A stretch of DNA of 64,000 nt, from assembly GCF_016862995.1 (NCBI RefSeq), contig NZ_BOOA01000009.1:1-64000 (forward strand). The letters run 5' to 3'. Positions 19,408 through 27,784 of this stretch are shown piece after piece (within the stretch, counting starts at the first letter, position 1; each line of letters opens with the position of its first letter). The position numbers and the translations under genes are program-made. This DNA is from Acrocarpospora phusangensis. Its GTDB lineage: Bacteria > Actinomycetota > Actinomycetes > Streptosporangiales > Streptosporangiaceae. The notes beneath the pieces were generated by a model. It was not told where the DNA came from and did not search any database. It worked only from the letters and a program-made list of their open reading frames with translations.

Positions 19408-20025
19408 TCAGACGGGACGCAGGGCGCGCTCTGGACTCATGGAGCCCAGGAGCCTTTCCAGCGCCACCTCGACGTCCTCGCGCCACGAGACGGCCGTCTT
19501 CAATTCGAGCCGGAGCCGAGGAAACCGCAAATGCGGACGAACCGTCTTAAAACCCACCGAAAGTAGATATTCGGCCGGGGCCATGCACCCCGGCTGCTCC
19601 CACTTCAAATCCCCGAACGCCTCAATCGCCCGTACGCCCCTGCGGGTGAGATCCTTCGCCACTCCCTGGACCAGCATGCGCCCCAGGCCGCCCCCCGAGA
19701 ACTCGGGAATGATGTGCGCGGTCATCAGGAGCACCGCGTCCGAACTCACCGGCGACGTCGGAAAGGCGACCGACCGCGGGACGTACAACGGCGGGGCGTA
19801 GAGCACGAACCCCGCCGCCACCCCGTCCACGTACGCGATCTTCCCGCAGCTCCCCCACTCCAGGAGCGTGGCCGAGATCCAGGCCTCCTTCTCCAGCCCC
19901 GGATCCCCCACCTTGGCGGCCCGCTCCCCGCTGACCGGATCCAGCTCCCAGAACACACAGCGCCGACACCGTCGCGGCAGATCGTCAAGGTTGTCCAAGG
20001 TGATACTGGCCAGCCGACGCGACAC
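19408..20025 (-). CDS. GNAT family N-acetyltransferase
   Basis: A 205-residue acetyl-CoA-dependent acetyltransferase of unknown substrate. The core motif A region VLLMTAHIIPEFSGGGLGRMLVQGVAKDL matches the acetyl-CoA pyrophosphate loop pattern (here GGGLGRML), and the C-terminus has the KWEQPGCMAPAEYLLSVGF block. The CRRCVFWELDP motif near the N-terminus is typical of an actinobacterial origin-region family. GTG start. It is convergent with trxA. Confidence 0.8.
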   Translation of the reverse strand: MSRRLASITLDNLDDLPRRCRRCVFWELDPVSGERAAKVGDPGLEKEAWISATLLEWGSCGKIAYVDGVAAGFVLYAPPLYVPRSVAFPTSPVSSDAVLLMTAHIIPEFSGGGLGRMLVQGVAKDLTRRGVRAIEAFGDLKWEQPGCMAPAEYLLSVGFKTVRPHLRFPRLRLELKTAVSWREDVEVALERLLGSMSPERALRPV

Positions 20026-20294
20026 GTGAAACCCCTATCCCCACCCAGGAGTCGTGACCAGAAAGCACGCGAAACCCGCGGCCCCAAACTGGCATAGTAC
20101 TGCGTCTAAAGCCGCACCCCCGGCGCGGCGAGCCCAGTGTCACAGCGCGGCCCGCAGAAGGTCGGGCCAATGCCACAAGTAATTTCAAACCGGGAGATCT
20201 CGCGTAATTAGGGACTCAAGGGATGAGACCGGGGTGTCTGGGGTTCGGTGGGCTGCCTTAGTCTGGATTTCCGGCTACGAAATGGAGGTGGACC

Positions 20295-21620
20295 GTGACG
20301 TACGAATCGGATCACGGTCGGACGCCCGCGGCGCAGGGGTCGCGCATTGACGCTTATGTCGATCGGTATGCCGCACGAGCTACCGGGATGGTCGCCTCCG
20401 AGATCCGAGCTCTTTTCGCCGTCGCGTCGAGGCCCGAGGTGGTCTCGCTCGCGGGCGGCATGCCGTACGTCACCGCGCTGCCGCTGGACGTGGTGGGGGA
20501 ACTGGTCGCGGACCTGGTCGCCAAGCGGGGTCCGGAGGCCCTGCAGTACGGCTCCGGCCAGGGCGACCCCGCGCTGCGGGAGCAGATCTGCGAGGTCATG
20601 CGGGAAGAGGGCATCGAGGCGGGCGCCAACGACGTCGTGGTGACCGTGGGCTCGCAGCAGGCCCTGGACCTGATCACGCGGATCTTCGTCGACCCCGGTG
20701 ACATCGTGCTCGCCGAAGGACCCTCGTACGTGGGGGCGCTGGGCACGTTCGCGGCCTACCAGGCCAAGGTCGTGCACATCGCGATGGACGACCAGGGGCT
20801 CATCCCGGAATCCCTCGCCCAGACGATCTACGCCCTGAAGTCCGCGGGCAACCGGATCAAGTTCCTCTACACCATCCCGACCTTCCAGAACCCGGCCGGC
20901 GTCACCCTCAACGAGGTCCGCCGCCGCCAGGTCCTGGAGATCTGCCAGCGCGCCGGCATCCTCATCGTCGAGGACAACCCGTACGGGCTGCTCGGCTTCG
21001 ACGGGGAGCCACTGCGCGCGCTGCGGGCCGACGACCCCGAGGGCGTCGTCTACCTGGGGTCGTTCTCCAAGACGCTCGCCCCGGGTTTCCGGGTCGGCTG
21101 GGCGCTGGCCCCGCACGCGGTGCGGGACAAGCTCGTGCTGGCCATGGAGTCCGCGGTGCTCTCGCACTCGACCTTCACCCAGCTGGCCGTCGGCCAGTTC
21201 CTGGCCACCCAGCCGTGGCGTGAGCAGATCAAGACCTTCCGCGAGCTGTACCGGGAGCGCCGCGACGCGCTGCTCAGCTCGCTGGAGCAGCTCATGCCGC
21301 CCGGCTGCTCGTGGACCCGCCCCGGCGGCGGGTTCTTCGTCTGGATGACGCTGCCGGAGGGCCTGGACTCCAAGGCGATGCTGCCGCAGGCGGTGGACAA
21401 ACGCGTCGCCTTCGTGCCGGGCACCGGCTTCTTCTCCGACGGCGGCGGCGAGAGGCAGATGCGCCTGTCGTACTGCTATCCGCAGCCGGACCGCATCCGC
21501 GAAGGGGTGCGCCGGCTGGCCGGAGTCATCGAGGAAGAACTGCGCACCCGCGAGATGTTCGGCACCGGCCGGGCGCCCGGCCATGCCGGCGTCGACACAC
21601 CGGGTCCGGACCTCGCCTGA
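20295..21620 (+). CDS. PLP-dependent aminotransferase, class I/II
   Basis: A 441-residue fold-type I enzyme close to 2-aminoadipate/aromatic aminotransferases of the MocR/Aro8 type but without a DNA-binding domain. Visible motifs are SLAGGMPYVTALP, YGSGQGDPALREQIC, the PLP-stacking TVGSQQALDL, VEDNPYG and the Schiff-base lysine in SFSKTLAPGFRVGW. GTG follows GGAGGTG. The amino donor and acceptor are not determined. The same gene occurs near parAB in other actinomycetes. Confidence 0.85.
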   Translation: MTYESDHGRTPAAQGSRIDAYVDRYAARATGMVASEIRALFAVASRPEVVSLAGGMPYVTALPLDVVGELVADLVAKRGPEALQYGSGQGDPALREQICEVMREEGIEAGANDVVVTVGSQQALDLITRIFVDPGDIVLAEGPSYVGALGTFAAYQAKVVHIAMDDQGLIPESLAQTIYALKSAGNRIKFLYTIPTFQNPAGVTLNEVRRRQVLEICQRAGILIVEDNPYGLLGFDGEPLRALRADDPEGVVYLGSFSKTLAPGFRVGWALAPHAVRDKLVLAMESAVLSHSTFTQLAVGQFLATQPWREQIKTFRELYRERRDALLSSLEQLMPPGCSWTRPGGGFFVWMTLPEGLDSKAMLPQAVDKRVAFVPGTGFFSDGGGERQMRLSYCYPQPDRIREGVRRLAGVIEEELRTREMFGTGRAPGHAGVDTPGPDLA

Positions 21621-21681
21621 GATCGGGTACGGCTAGCCTGTTCGGGCTAGCCGTACAGCGATCCTTGGAAAGGCCCTGGAG

Positions 21682-22632
21682 ATGAGCGATCTCGGACACG
21701 TCCTGGTGTTGGCGGGCGGCCTGTCGTACGAGCGGGAGGTCTCCATCCGTTCCGGACGCCGGGTCGCCGAGGTGCTGCGCGCGGCGGGGGTGGACGTGGA
21801 GACCCGCGACACCGACTCCTCGCTGGTGCCGTCGGTGCTCGCCGATCCCCCGGACGCCGTGTTCGTGACCCTGCACGGCGGCGCGGGGGAGGACGGCGCG
21901 ATCCGCTCGGTGCTGGAGCTGCTCGGCGTGCCGTACGTGGGAGCGGCGCCGGACGCCTGCCGGGTGGCCTTCGACAAGCCGACCGCCAAGGCCGTGGTGC
22001 GCTCCTGGGGGTTGAACACGCCCGACTCGGTGGCGCTCCCGAAGGAGACCTTCCACGACCTGGGCGCGTCGGCGGTGCTGGCCCGGATCGTCGCCAGCCT
22101 CGGACTGCCGCTCTTCGTGAAGCCGTCCCGGGGCGGCTCCGCCCTGGGCGCGTCCATCGTGCGCTCCGCCGAGGAGCTCCCGGCCGCGATGGTCGGCTGC
22201 TTCGCGTACGGCGACACCGCGCTGATCGAGAAGTACGTCGCGGGCGTCGAGGTGGCGGTCTCCGTCGTCGACCTGGGGGAGGGACCGATCGCCCTGCCCC
22301 CGGTCGAGATCGTGCCCGACGCCGGCGTGTACGACTACGCCGCCCGCTACACCGCCGGCCACACCGAGTTCTTCGCCCCCGCCCGGCTCTCCCCCGAGGC
22401 CACCCAGGCGTGCGAGGCGATGGCCGTGGCCGCGCACTCGGCCCTCGGGCTGAGGGACGTCTCGCGCACCGACCTGATCGTGGACAGCTCGGGACGGCCG
22501 TACTTCCTGGAGGTCAACGTCGCCCCCGGCATGACGGAGACGTCCCTGCTGCCGATGGCGGCCGAGGCGGCGGGCCGGGATCTCGGCGCGCTCTGCCGCG
22601 GCCTCCTGGAGATCGCGGCCGGTCGTCCATGA
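21682..22632 (+). CDS. D-alanine--D-alanine ligase-like ATP-grasp protein
   Basis: A 316-residue ATP-grasp ligase. It shows LAGGLSYEREVSIRSGRRV at the N-terminus, HGGAGEDGAIRSVLELLGVPYVGA, the ATP-binding KPSRGGSALG and the metal-binding EVNVAPGMTETSLLP. These are Ddl family signatures, though the acceptor-recognition sequence varies (HGGAGEDG rather than HGxxGEDG with the canonical serine), so a different dipeptide product is possible. It lies between the aminotransferase and the threonine aldolase, suggesting amino-acid metabolism, and is co-directional with both. Confidence 0.82.
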   Translation: MSDLGHVLVLAGGLSYEREVSIRSGRRVAEVLRAAGVDVETRDTDSSLVPSVLADPPDAVFVTLHGGAGEDGAIRSVLELLGVPYVGAAPDACRVAFDKPTAKAVVRSWGLNTPDSVALPKETFHDLGASAVLARIVASLGLPLFVKPSRGGSALGASIVRSAEELPAAMVGCFAYGDTALIEKYVAGVEVAVSVVDLGEGPIALPPVEIVPDAGVYDYAARYTAGHTEFFAPARLSPEATQACEAMAVAAHSALGLRDVSRTDLIVDSSGRPYFLEVNVAPGMTETSLLPMAAEAAGRDLGALCRGLLEIAAGRP

Positions 22633-22690
22633 CCGAAGGCCGCCCATGTTGATGCGGTGACCGTCGTCAGGGGTCTTCAGCGGGGCTGGC

Positions 22691-22704
22691 TAGGCTGAGC
22701 CGCG
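22691..22704 (+). promoter_or_regulatory. -10 element of a leaderless promoter
   Basis: TAGGCT (22691-22696) ends seven bases before the GTG start of the threonine aldolase gene, with no ribosome binding site between. Confidence 0.5.
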
Positions 22705-23729
22705 TGATTCATGGGAAGAGTTTTGGGAGCGACAACCACGCCGGAGTGCATCCGGACGTGATGGCCGCCATCGCGGCGGCGAACGTGGGCGACGCCGTGG
22801 CGTACGGCGCCGACCCGTGGACGCGGGACATGGAGGCCGCCTTCCGCACCGCGTTCGGCGAGCACACCACCGCGTACGCGATGTTCAACGGCACCGGCGC
22901 CAACGTGGTCGGCCTCGGTCTGATGTTGCGTTCCTTCGACGGCGTGATCTGCCCGGACAGCGCCCACATCAACGGCCACGAGGCAGGCGCGGCAGAGCGG
23001 GTGCTGGGCACCAAGCTCCTCCCGGTACGGACCGAGGACGGCAAGCTCCGGCCGGCGGATGTGCTGGGGCAGCTGGAGGCGCTGGGGAACGAGCACCACA
23101 GCCAGCCGAAGGTGGTGTCCATCTCACAGGTGACCGAGTGCGGCACGCTCTACACGGCCGACGAGGTGGCCGCGCTCGCGGAGGTCGCCCACGCGCACGG
23201 GCTCTACCTCCACATGGACGGCGCGCGGCTGGCCAACGCCGCCGCCGAGGCGGACTGCTCGCTGCGGGCGCTCACCACGGACGCCGGGGTGGACGTGCTG
23301 AGCTTCGGCGGCACCAAGAACGGCGCGCTCGGCGCGGAGGCGTTGGTCATCCTCCGGCCGGAGCTGGACGCGAGCGCGCTCTTCCTCCGGAAGCAGGGCA
23401 TGCAGCTCGCCTCCAAGACGCGCTTCGTCTCCGTCCAGCTGACCGCCCTCCTGACGGACGACCTCTGGCGCCGGAACGCGGCCCACGCGAACACCATGGC
23501 CCACCGCCTGGCCGACGGGCTCGCCGGGCGGTTCCCATTCCGCTACCCCGTCGAGTCCAACGCGGTGTTCCCGATTCTCAGCGAGAAGGCGATCGTCGAA
23601 CTCGGCCACCGCCACCTCTTCTCGATCTGGGACCGCCCGACCGGCGTCATCCGCTTGGTCACCTCTTTCGACACGACCCCCGAAGACGTCGACACCCTCA
23701 TCGCCGACCTCCACGCCCTCGGCGGCTAG
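22704..23729 (+). CDS. Threonine aldolase / beta-eliminating lyase family protein
   Basis: PLP enzyme (341 residues) that likely cleaves L-threonine or allo-threonine to glycine and acetaldehyde. Family blocks: SDNHAGVHPDVMAAI, FNGTGANV, HINGHEAGA, HMDGARLANAA and the PLP lysine in SFGGTKNG. GTG start, leaderless. It ends beside the parS cluster. Confidence 0.87.
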   Translation: MIHGKSFGSDNHAGVHPDVMAAIAAANVGDAVAYGADPWTRDMEAAFRTAFGEHTTAYAMFNGTGANVVGLGLMLRSFDGVICPDSAHINGHEAGAAERVLGTKLLPVRTEDGKLRPADVLGQLEALGNEHHSQPKVVSISQVTECGTLYTADEVAALAEVAHAHGLYLHMDGARLANAAAEADCSLRALTTDAGVDVLSFGGTKNGALGAEALVILRPELDASALFLRKQGMQLASKTRFVSVQLTALLTDDLWRRNAAHANTMAHRLADGLAGRFPFRYPVESNAVFPILSEKAIVELGHRHLFSIWDRPTGVIRLVTSFDTTPEDVDTLIADLHALGG

Positions 23730-23743
23730 ATCCCCCGCTGCTC

Positions 23744-23759
23744 GGTTTCACGTGAAACA
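23744..23759. promoter_or_regulatory. parS site 1
   Basis: GGTTTCACGTGAAACA, one base from the consensus 16-mer TGTTTCACGTGAAACA that ParB binds to segregate the origin region. Confidence 0.93.
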
Positions 23760-23822
23760 CGGAGAGCGTCGGTGTCTCACCTGAAGCCCGGGGGAGCGTC
23801 ATCGGGTGATCGCCGGAGTCTT

Positions 23823-23838
23823 GGTTTCACGTGAAACA
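23823..23838. promoter_or_regulatory. parS site 2
   Basis: GGTTTCACGTGAAACA, one mismatch to consensus, 79 bp from site 1. Confidence 0.93.
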
Positions 23839-23900
23839 CCGGGGGAGTTGGCGGCAGCCGCGTGGATGAAGACGGCCCGACGGCGGAGTCCCGGCTTCCG

Positions 23901-23916
23901 TGTTTCACGTGAAACA
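23901..23916. promoter_or_regulatory. parS site 3
   Basis: Perfect consensus TGTTTCACGTGAAACA, 78 bp from site 2. The 335-bp gap between the threonine aldolase and parB contains four parS sites and a terminator and no credible gene. Confidence 0.95.
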
Positions 23917-23979
23917 TCGCCTGGGCGTTTCGACGACGAGTCCATGACGGCCAAGAGATCGGCAACGGCGACACCAACG

Positions 23980-24016
23980 AAACAGCCCCCGACCGGATCC
24001 CGGTCGGGGGCTGTTT
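23980..24016. terminator. Bidirectional terminator overlapping parS site 4
   Basis: Perfect 17-bp stem AAACAGCCCCCGACCGG with a 3-nt loop ATC. It lies just past the parB stop on the minus strand, so it ends the rsmG-parA-parB transcript. The last five bases of the right arm are also the left end of parS site 4. Confidence 0.88.
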
Positions 24017-24027
24017 CACGTGAAACA
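24012..24027. promoter_or_regulatory. parS site 4
   Basis: Perfect consensus TGTTTCACGTGAAACA. Its first bases are shared with the terminator stem. Confidence 0.95.
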
Positions 24028-24064
24028 TCGTGATCCGCAAAGCCATGCGAGCGGACCCGTAAAG

Positions 24065-25111
24065 CTACTCCTCGAAGGAGCGCATCTGGTTGGCGGTATC
24101 CGGGGCCATGGTGCCGATGATGCGCTCAAGGTCATCGATCGTGGAGAACTCCACCACGATCCGCCCCTTCCGACGCCCTAAATCGACCTTCACCCGCGTC
24201 TCGAAGTGATCCGAGAGCCGATCGGCCAGATGGCGGAGAGCGGGTGCCGTCGGCTGCTTCGCCCGCGGCTTCCGGGGAGCCGGGCCGGACTTCACGTCCC
24301 CGATGGAGACGATCTCCTCGACCGTCCGCACCGTCATGCCCTCGGCCACGATCCGGTCGGCGAGCCGTACCTGCGCGGCGTGGTCCTCCAGCGGGAGGAG
24401 CGCACGGGCGTGCCCGGCCGTGATCGTCCCTGCCGCCAGGCGCGTCTGCACCTCGGGCGCCAGGTTCAGCAGCCGGAGCGTGTTGGTGATGTGGGATCGC
24501 GACCGGCCGACCTTCTTGGCCAGCTGTTCGTGGGTCGCCCCGAAGTCGTCCAGCAGTTGCTGGTAGGCCGCCGCCTCCTCCAGCGAGTTGAGCTGCTCCC
24601 GCTGGAGGTTCTCGATGAGCGCCTCGCGGAGCATCTCGTCGTCGTCGGTGCTGCGGACGATCGCCGGGATCTGGTCCAGCCCGGCGAGCTGGGAGGCGCG
24701 CCACCGCCGCTCCCCCATGACGAGTTCGAACTGTCCGGCCCCCGCGGCCCGTACGACGATCGGCTGGAGCAGGCCGACCTCGTTGATGGACGCGGCCAGC
24801 TCGTCCAGCCGGTCCTCGTCGAACACGTCCCGGGGCTGACGCGGGTTCGGCACGATGGCCGTGAGGGGGATCTCCTGGAAGTACGCCCCGGCAACCGGCC
24901 GCAGCCCACCGTCGGTGTCCGCCGGGGGAGACTGCGCGACTCCCACGACGCTTCCGGCTCCCCCGCCCCCGTACGTTCCCCCGGGCGCGGACGGACCGCC
25001 GGGCGTTCCAGGGCTTCCGGGATTCCCCGCGGTGGCACCCGGTTCGACGATCGGCCCGGTCGGGATCAGGGCGCCCAGGCCCTTCCCGAGTCCCCGACGC
25101 TGCTGACTCAA
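24065..25111 (-). CDS. parB: Chromosome-partitioning protein ParB
   Basis: CTP-dependent clamp that loads at parS and spreads on DNA (348 residues). A low-complexity Gly/Pro N-terminus (about 17-60) is followed by the ParB/Srx CTPase core with GERRWRA (133-139), the helix-turn-helix DNA-binding region (about 180-215, LAKKVGRSRSHITNTLRLLNL split across it), and a C-terminal dimerisation domain. TTG start preceded by AAGGAG. It follows parA by 47 bp and is probably translated from the rsmG-parA-parB mRNA. Confidence 0.96.
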   Translation of the reverse strand: MSQQRRGLGKGLGALIPTGPIVEPGATAGNPGSPGTPGGPSAPGGTYGGGGAGSVVGVAQSPPADTDGGLRPVAGAYFQEIPLTAIVPNPRQPRDVFDEDRLDELAASINEVGLLQPIVVRAAGAGQFELVMGERRWRASQLAGLDQIPAIVRSTDDDEMLREALIENLQREQLNSLEEAAAYQQLLDDFGATHEQLAKKVGRSRSHITNTLRLLNLAPEVQTRLAAGTITAGHARALLPLEDHAAQVRLADRIVAEGMTVRTVEEIVSIGDVKSGPAPRKPRAKQPTAPALRHLADRLSDHFETRVKVDLGRRKGRIVVEFSTIDDLERIIGTMAPDTANQMRSFEE

Positions 25112-25158
25112 CGATGCTCCTTACCGACCGAACCGCAGGACCCTACGAGGCTACCGGT

Positions 25159-26331
25159 TCACGCGTCGGCAACCGCCGCACCGCGATACGCCATCTCCCG
25201 AGCCGCCTCCATGTACGCCATGGCGCCACTCGAACCCGGGTCGTACGTCATGACCGACTGCCCATAACTGGGCGCCTCGGACACGCGTACGCTCCGGGGG
25301 ATGACCGCGTCGAGCACGGTGGCCCCGAAGTGGGAGCGCACCTCATCGGCCACCTGGGAGGCCAGCCGGGTCCGGCCGTCGTACATCGTCAGCAGGATGG
25401 TGGAGACATTGAGGTTCTGGTTCAGGTGCGCCCGGACCAGTTCGACGTTCTGCAGGAGCTGGGTCAGCCCTTCCAGCGCGTAGTACTCGCACTGGATCGG
25501 GATCAGCACCTCCTGCGCGGCCGCCATCGCGTTGACGGTGAGCAGGCCGAGCGACGGCGGGCAGTCGATCAGGATGTAGTCGAAGTTCATCTTCGACTCG
25601 AAGGCGGCGAACGCCCGCTTGAGCCGGGTCTCCCTGCCCACCATCGGCACCAGCTCGATCTCGGCGCCGGCCAGGTCCAGGGTCGCCGGGGCGCAATAGA
25701 GGCCGGGCATGTCCGGGACCTGGGTCACGATCGACTCAAGGGGCAGGTCCTCCACCAGAACCTGGTAAATCGACGGCACTCCGGCGCGATGCTCAGTCGC
25801 CAGGGCGGTCGACGCGTTGCCCTGCGGGTCCAAGTCGACCACCAGCACCCGCTGCCCGTGCATGGAGAGCGAAGCGGCCAGATTGACGGCACTCGTGGTC
25901 TTGCCGACGCCGCCCTTCTGGTTGGCAATCGTCATCACCCGGCATTTGGGCGGCCGCGGCCAGCCTTCCTCACGACGAGCGGAATATCCGACCGGCGCAG
26001 CCGCCGTAGGTGCCGCAGCGGGTGCGGTTGTTTCACGTGAAACCACAGAACTCAGTGCCTCTCGAACCAGCGGGGAATCACCTGGGTTAAGCGGGGGCTG
26101 GGACACGACTGTCGTCCTTTCATCCGGCTGTGCATCCGGCGATCCATCGGACAGTGCTCCCCATACTGCTAGGTGCGAGTGCTCTTCCGACAGTGCCACC
26201 GGCGGAGTGGCCGGCACATCCGGCGAGACGGAGAGACGTGGCCAGCCGACCCCCGACGACTGTCCCGATCTCGCGTCCGTGAACTTCTCCGGCCATCCCA
26301 AGCCCGTCACCGCACCAGGCACGACCGTCAC
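25159..26331 (-). CDS. parA: Chromosome-partitioning ATPase ParA
   Basis: Deviant Walker ATPase that moves ParB-parS complexes (390 residues). A poorly conserved 130-residue N-terminal extension precedes the core: KGGVGKTT (139-146), DLDPQGNAST, and DCPPSLGLLTVNA. The GTG start overlaps the rsmG stop (GTGA), supporting coupling, although a later start in the extension cannot be excluded. The extension encodes VSRET (97-101) from an internal parS site. Confidence 0.94.
   Translation of the reverse strand: MTVVPGAVTGLGWPEKFTDARSGQSSGVGWPRLSVSPDVPATPPVALSEEHSHLAVWGALSDGSPDAQPDERTTVVSQPPLNPGDSPLVREALSSVVSRETTAPAAAPTAAAPVGYSARREEGWPRPPKCRVMTIANQKGGVGKTTSAVNLAASLSMHGQRVLVVDLDPQGNASTALATEHRAGVPSIYQVLVEDLPLESIVTQVPDMPGLYCAPATLDLAGAEIELVPMVGRETRLKRAFAAFESKMNFDYILIDCPPSLGLLTVNAMAAAQEVLIPIQCEYYALEGLTQLLQNVELVRAHLNQNLNVSTILLTMYDGRTRLASQVADEVRSHFGATVLDAVIPRSVRVSEAPSYGQSVMTYDPGSSGAMAYMEAAREMAYRGAAVADA
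26029..26044. promoter_or_regulatory. parS site 5, inside parA
   Basis: TGTTTCACGTGAAACC, one mismatch to consensus, within the parA coding sequence. On the coding strand it specifies part of VSRET in the variable N-terminal extension, so the site costs the protein little. Confidence 0.85.
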
Positions 26332-27077
26332 CTCTTTCGTCGGCGCCGTGCACCTCGCTTCGCGACCTCATGCCGACCTCTGAGATCACCGTCTCTCGCG
26401 CCCTCGTGCCGACGTCCCGTTTGAGGCTTGGGCCCGGCGATGACTCGGACAAGAGTTGCGGGTGGCTCGACTTTACCGTGCCCGACCGTGACAAGCTCGG
26501 CCGTTCGCGCCCCGGAGGCGCGCAATTGGGACTCGGCTCCGTCCAGTTCCTCGGCGGCCCGCTCCCCCTTCATCGCGAGCAGCATGCCGCCCGTGCCCAG
26601 CAGCGGCATCGCCCACGTCAGCAGGCGGTCGAGGGGAGCCACCGCCCGCGCGGTGGCCACGTCGAACTCGCGCTCACCGGCGACCTCCTCGGCTCTGGCC
26701 CGCAGCACCTCGACGTTGGGCAGCTCCAGCGCGTCCACGCATTCGTTCAGGAAAACCGTGCGGCGCAGCAGCGGTTCGAGCAGGGTCACCCGGATGTCCG
26801 GGCGCACGATGGCCAGCACGATGCCGGGCAGTCCGGCGCCGGAACCGATGTCGACCAGGCGCACATCCGGCGGCACGGCCTCCGCGATCACCGCGCAGTT
26901 GAGCAGATGGCGGTCCCAGATCCGGGGCACCTCCCGGGGACCCAGCAACCCCCGAACCACCCCGGGTCCAGCCAGCAGGTCGGCGAATGCCTCGGCCCGG
27001 CCCATCGCCGCGCCGTGAAAAACCTCGTGGGCCACCTCGGGGGCGGGGGGTAGTTGCTCGCTCATCTCTCCGGTCAT
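26328..27077 (-). CDS. rsmG: 16S rRNA (guanine-N7) methyltransferase RsmG
   Basis: Methylates G527 of 16S rRNA using S-adenosylmethionine. The Rossmann methyltransferase fold shows VDIGSGAGLPGIVLAI, the ligand aspartate region VTLLEPLLRRTVFLNE, and ARAVAPLDRLLTWAMPLL. The product is 249 residues from the ATG at 27077. Upstream in-frame codons extend into a region without family similarity. A basic C-terminal tail (RRHEGARDGDLRGRHEV...) is longer than in E. coli. The first gene of the rsmG-parA-parB unit. Confidence 0.92.
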   Translation of the reverse strand: MTGEMSEQLPPAPEVAHEVFHGAAMGRAEAFADLLAGPGVVRGLLGPREVPRIWDRHLLNCAVIAEAVPPDVRLVDIGSGAGLPGIVLAIVRPDIRVTLLEPLLRRTVFLNECVDALELPNVEVLRARAEEVAGEREFDVATARAVAPLDRLLTWAMPLLGTGGMLLAMKGERAAEELDGAESQLRASGARTAELVTVGHGKVEPPATLVRVIAGPKPQTGRRHEGARDGDLRGRHEVAKRGARRRRKR

Positions 27078-27090
27078 CTCTCGTAGAGTA
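27078..27090 (-). promoter_or_regulatory. -10 element of a leaderless rsmG promoter
   Basis: On the minus strand TACTCT (27090-27085) ends seven bases before the rsmG ATG, placing the transcript start at the A of ATG. With the upstream terminator, this separates rsmG-parAB from the jag-yidC-rnpA transcript. Confidence 0.55.
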
Positions 27091-27191
27091 TCGGCCGGTG
27101 GCGAAACCACCGGCCAGGCGTGCGGGGGCGGTGGTCGGTGGAACCGTCCCCTGTCTGATGCGGTGCCGTAGGCGATTGTCGTACGCAACAG

Positions 27192-27227
27192 GAAAGCCGC
27201 CGATCCCGATGGAGATCGACGGCTTTC
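27192..27227 (-). terminator. Terminator after jag
   Basis: Imperfect stem: GAAAGCCG and CGATC pair with GATCG and CGGCTTTC, with one mismatch in each arm. It lies 11 bases past the jag stop and ends the rpmH-rnpA-yidD-yidC-jag run. Confidence 0.75.
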
Positions 27228-27237
27228 GATGGGGGAC

Positions 27238-27732
27238 TCAGACGGGGAGGATGACGACGAAGCGCCGGGGCTCCTCGCCCTCCGACTCGCTGCGCAGGCC
27301 CACGGTGGCGACCGCGTCGTGCACGATCTTGCGTTCGAACGGGGTCATCGGCTGGAGCGCCTTGGGCTCGCCGCTGGCCTTGACGTCCTCGGCGGCAGCC
27401 GTACCGATCTTCGTCAGTTCGGCGCGTCGGCGTTCGCGGTAGCCGGCGACGTCGAGCATGAGCCGGGACCGTTCGCCGGTCTGGCGGTGGACCGCCAGCC
27501 GGGTCAGCTCCTGGAGCGCCTCCAGCACCTCGCCGCTGGGACCGACCAGGTCCCCGCCCTTGAGGCCGACGACCGACACCATCGCGCGATCGCCCTCGAC
27601 GTCCATGTCGATGTCCCCGTCCAGGTCGGCGATATCGAGCAGACCCTCGACGTAGTCGGCTGCGATCTCACCCTCCTGCTCGAGGGCGGCGACATCGGGA
27701 GCCGCCTTGACGGTCTCCTCAGCTTCGGTCAC
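27238..27732 (-). CDS. Jag/KhpB family KH-R3H RNA-binding protein
   Basis: A 164-residue RNA-binding protein (Rv3920c position). An acidic N-terminus is followed by a KH-like domain with GLKGGDLVGPSGEVLEALQELTRLA, and a C-terminal R3H domain with FERKIVHDAV (R-x3-H). The GTG at 27732 is chosen because GAAGGAG lies 8 nt upstream; the ATG at 27759 has no comparable site. In Firmicutes the KhpA/KhpB pair affects cell elongation; the same role here is inferred. Confidence 0.9.
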   Translation of the reverse strand: MTEAEETVKAAPDVAALEQEGEIAADYVEGLLDIADLDGDIDMDVEGDRAMVSVVGLKGGDLVGPSGEVLEALQELTRLAVHRQTGERSRLMLDVAGYRERRRAELTKIGTAAAEDVKASGEPKALQPMTPFERKIVHDAVATVGLRSESEGEEPRRFVVILPV

Positions 27733-27784
27733 GTCCGAACTCCTTCTCACGTTGCTCATTAGCTAACGCTCGGTATAAACCACG

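Noticed and set aside
20018-20033. Half parS at the acetyltransferase start (CACGTGAAAC)
   Set aside because: Only the right half and centre match, about 11 of 16 bases; the left arm does not. Likely chance.
23777-24046. Open frames across the parS cluster on both strands
   Set aside because: Their only repeated features are VSRET or FHVK, which are simply the translation of parS.
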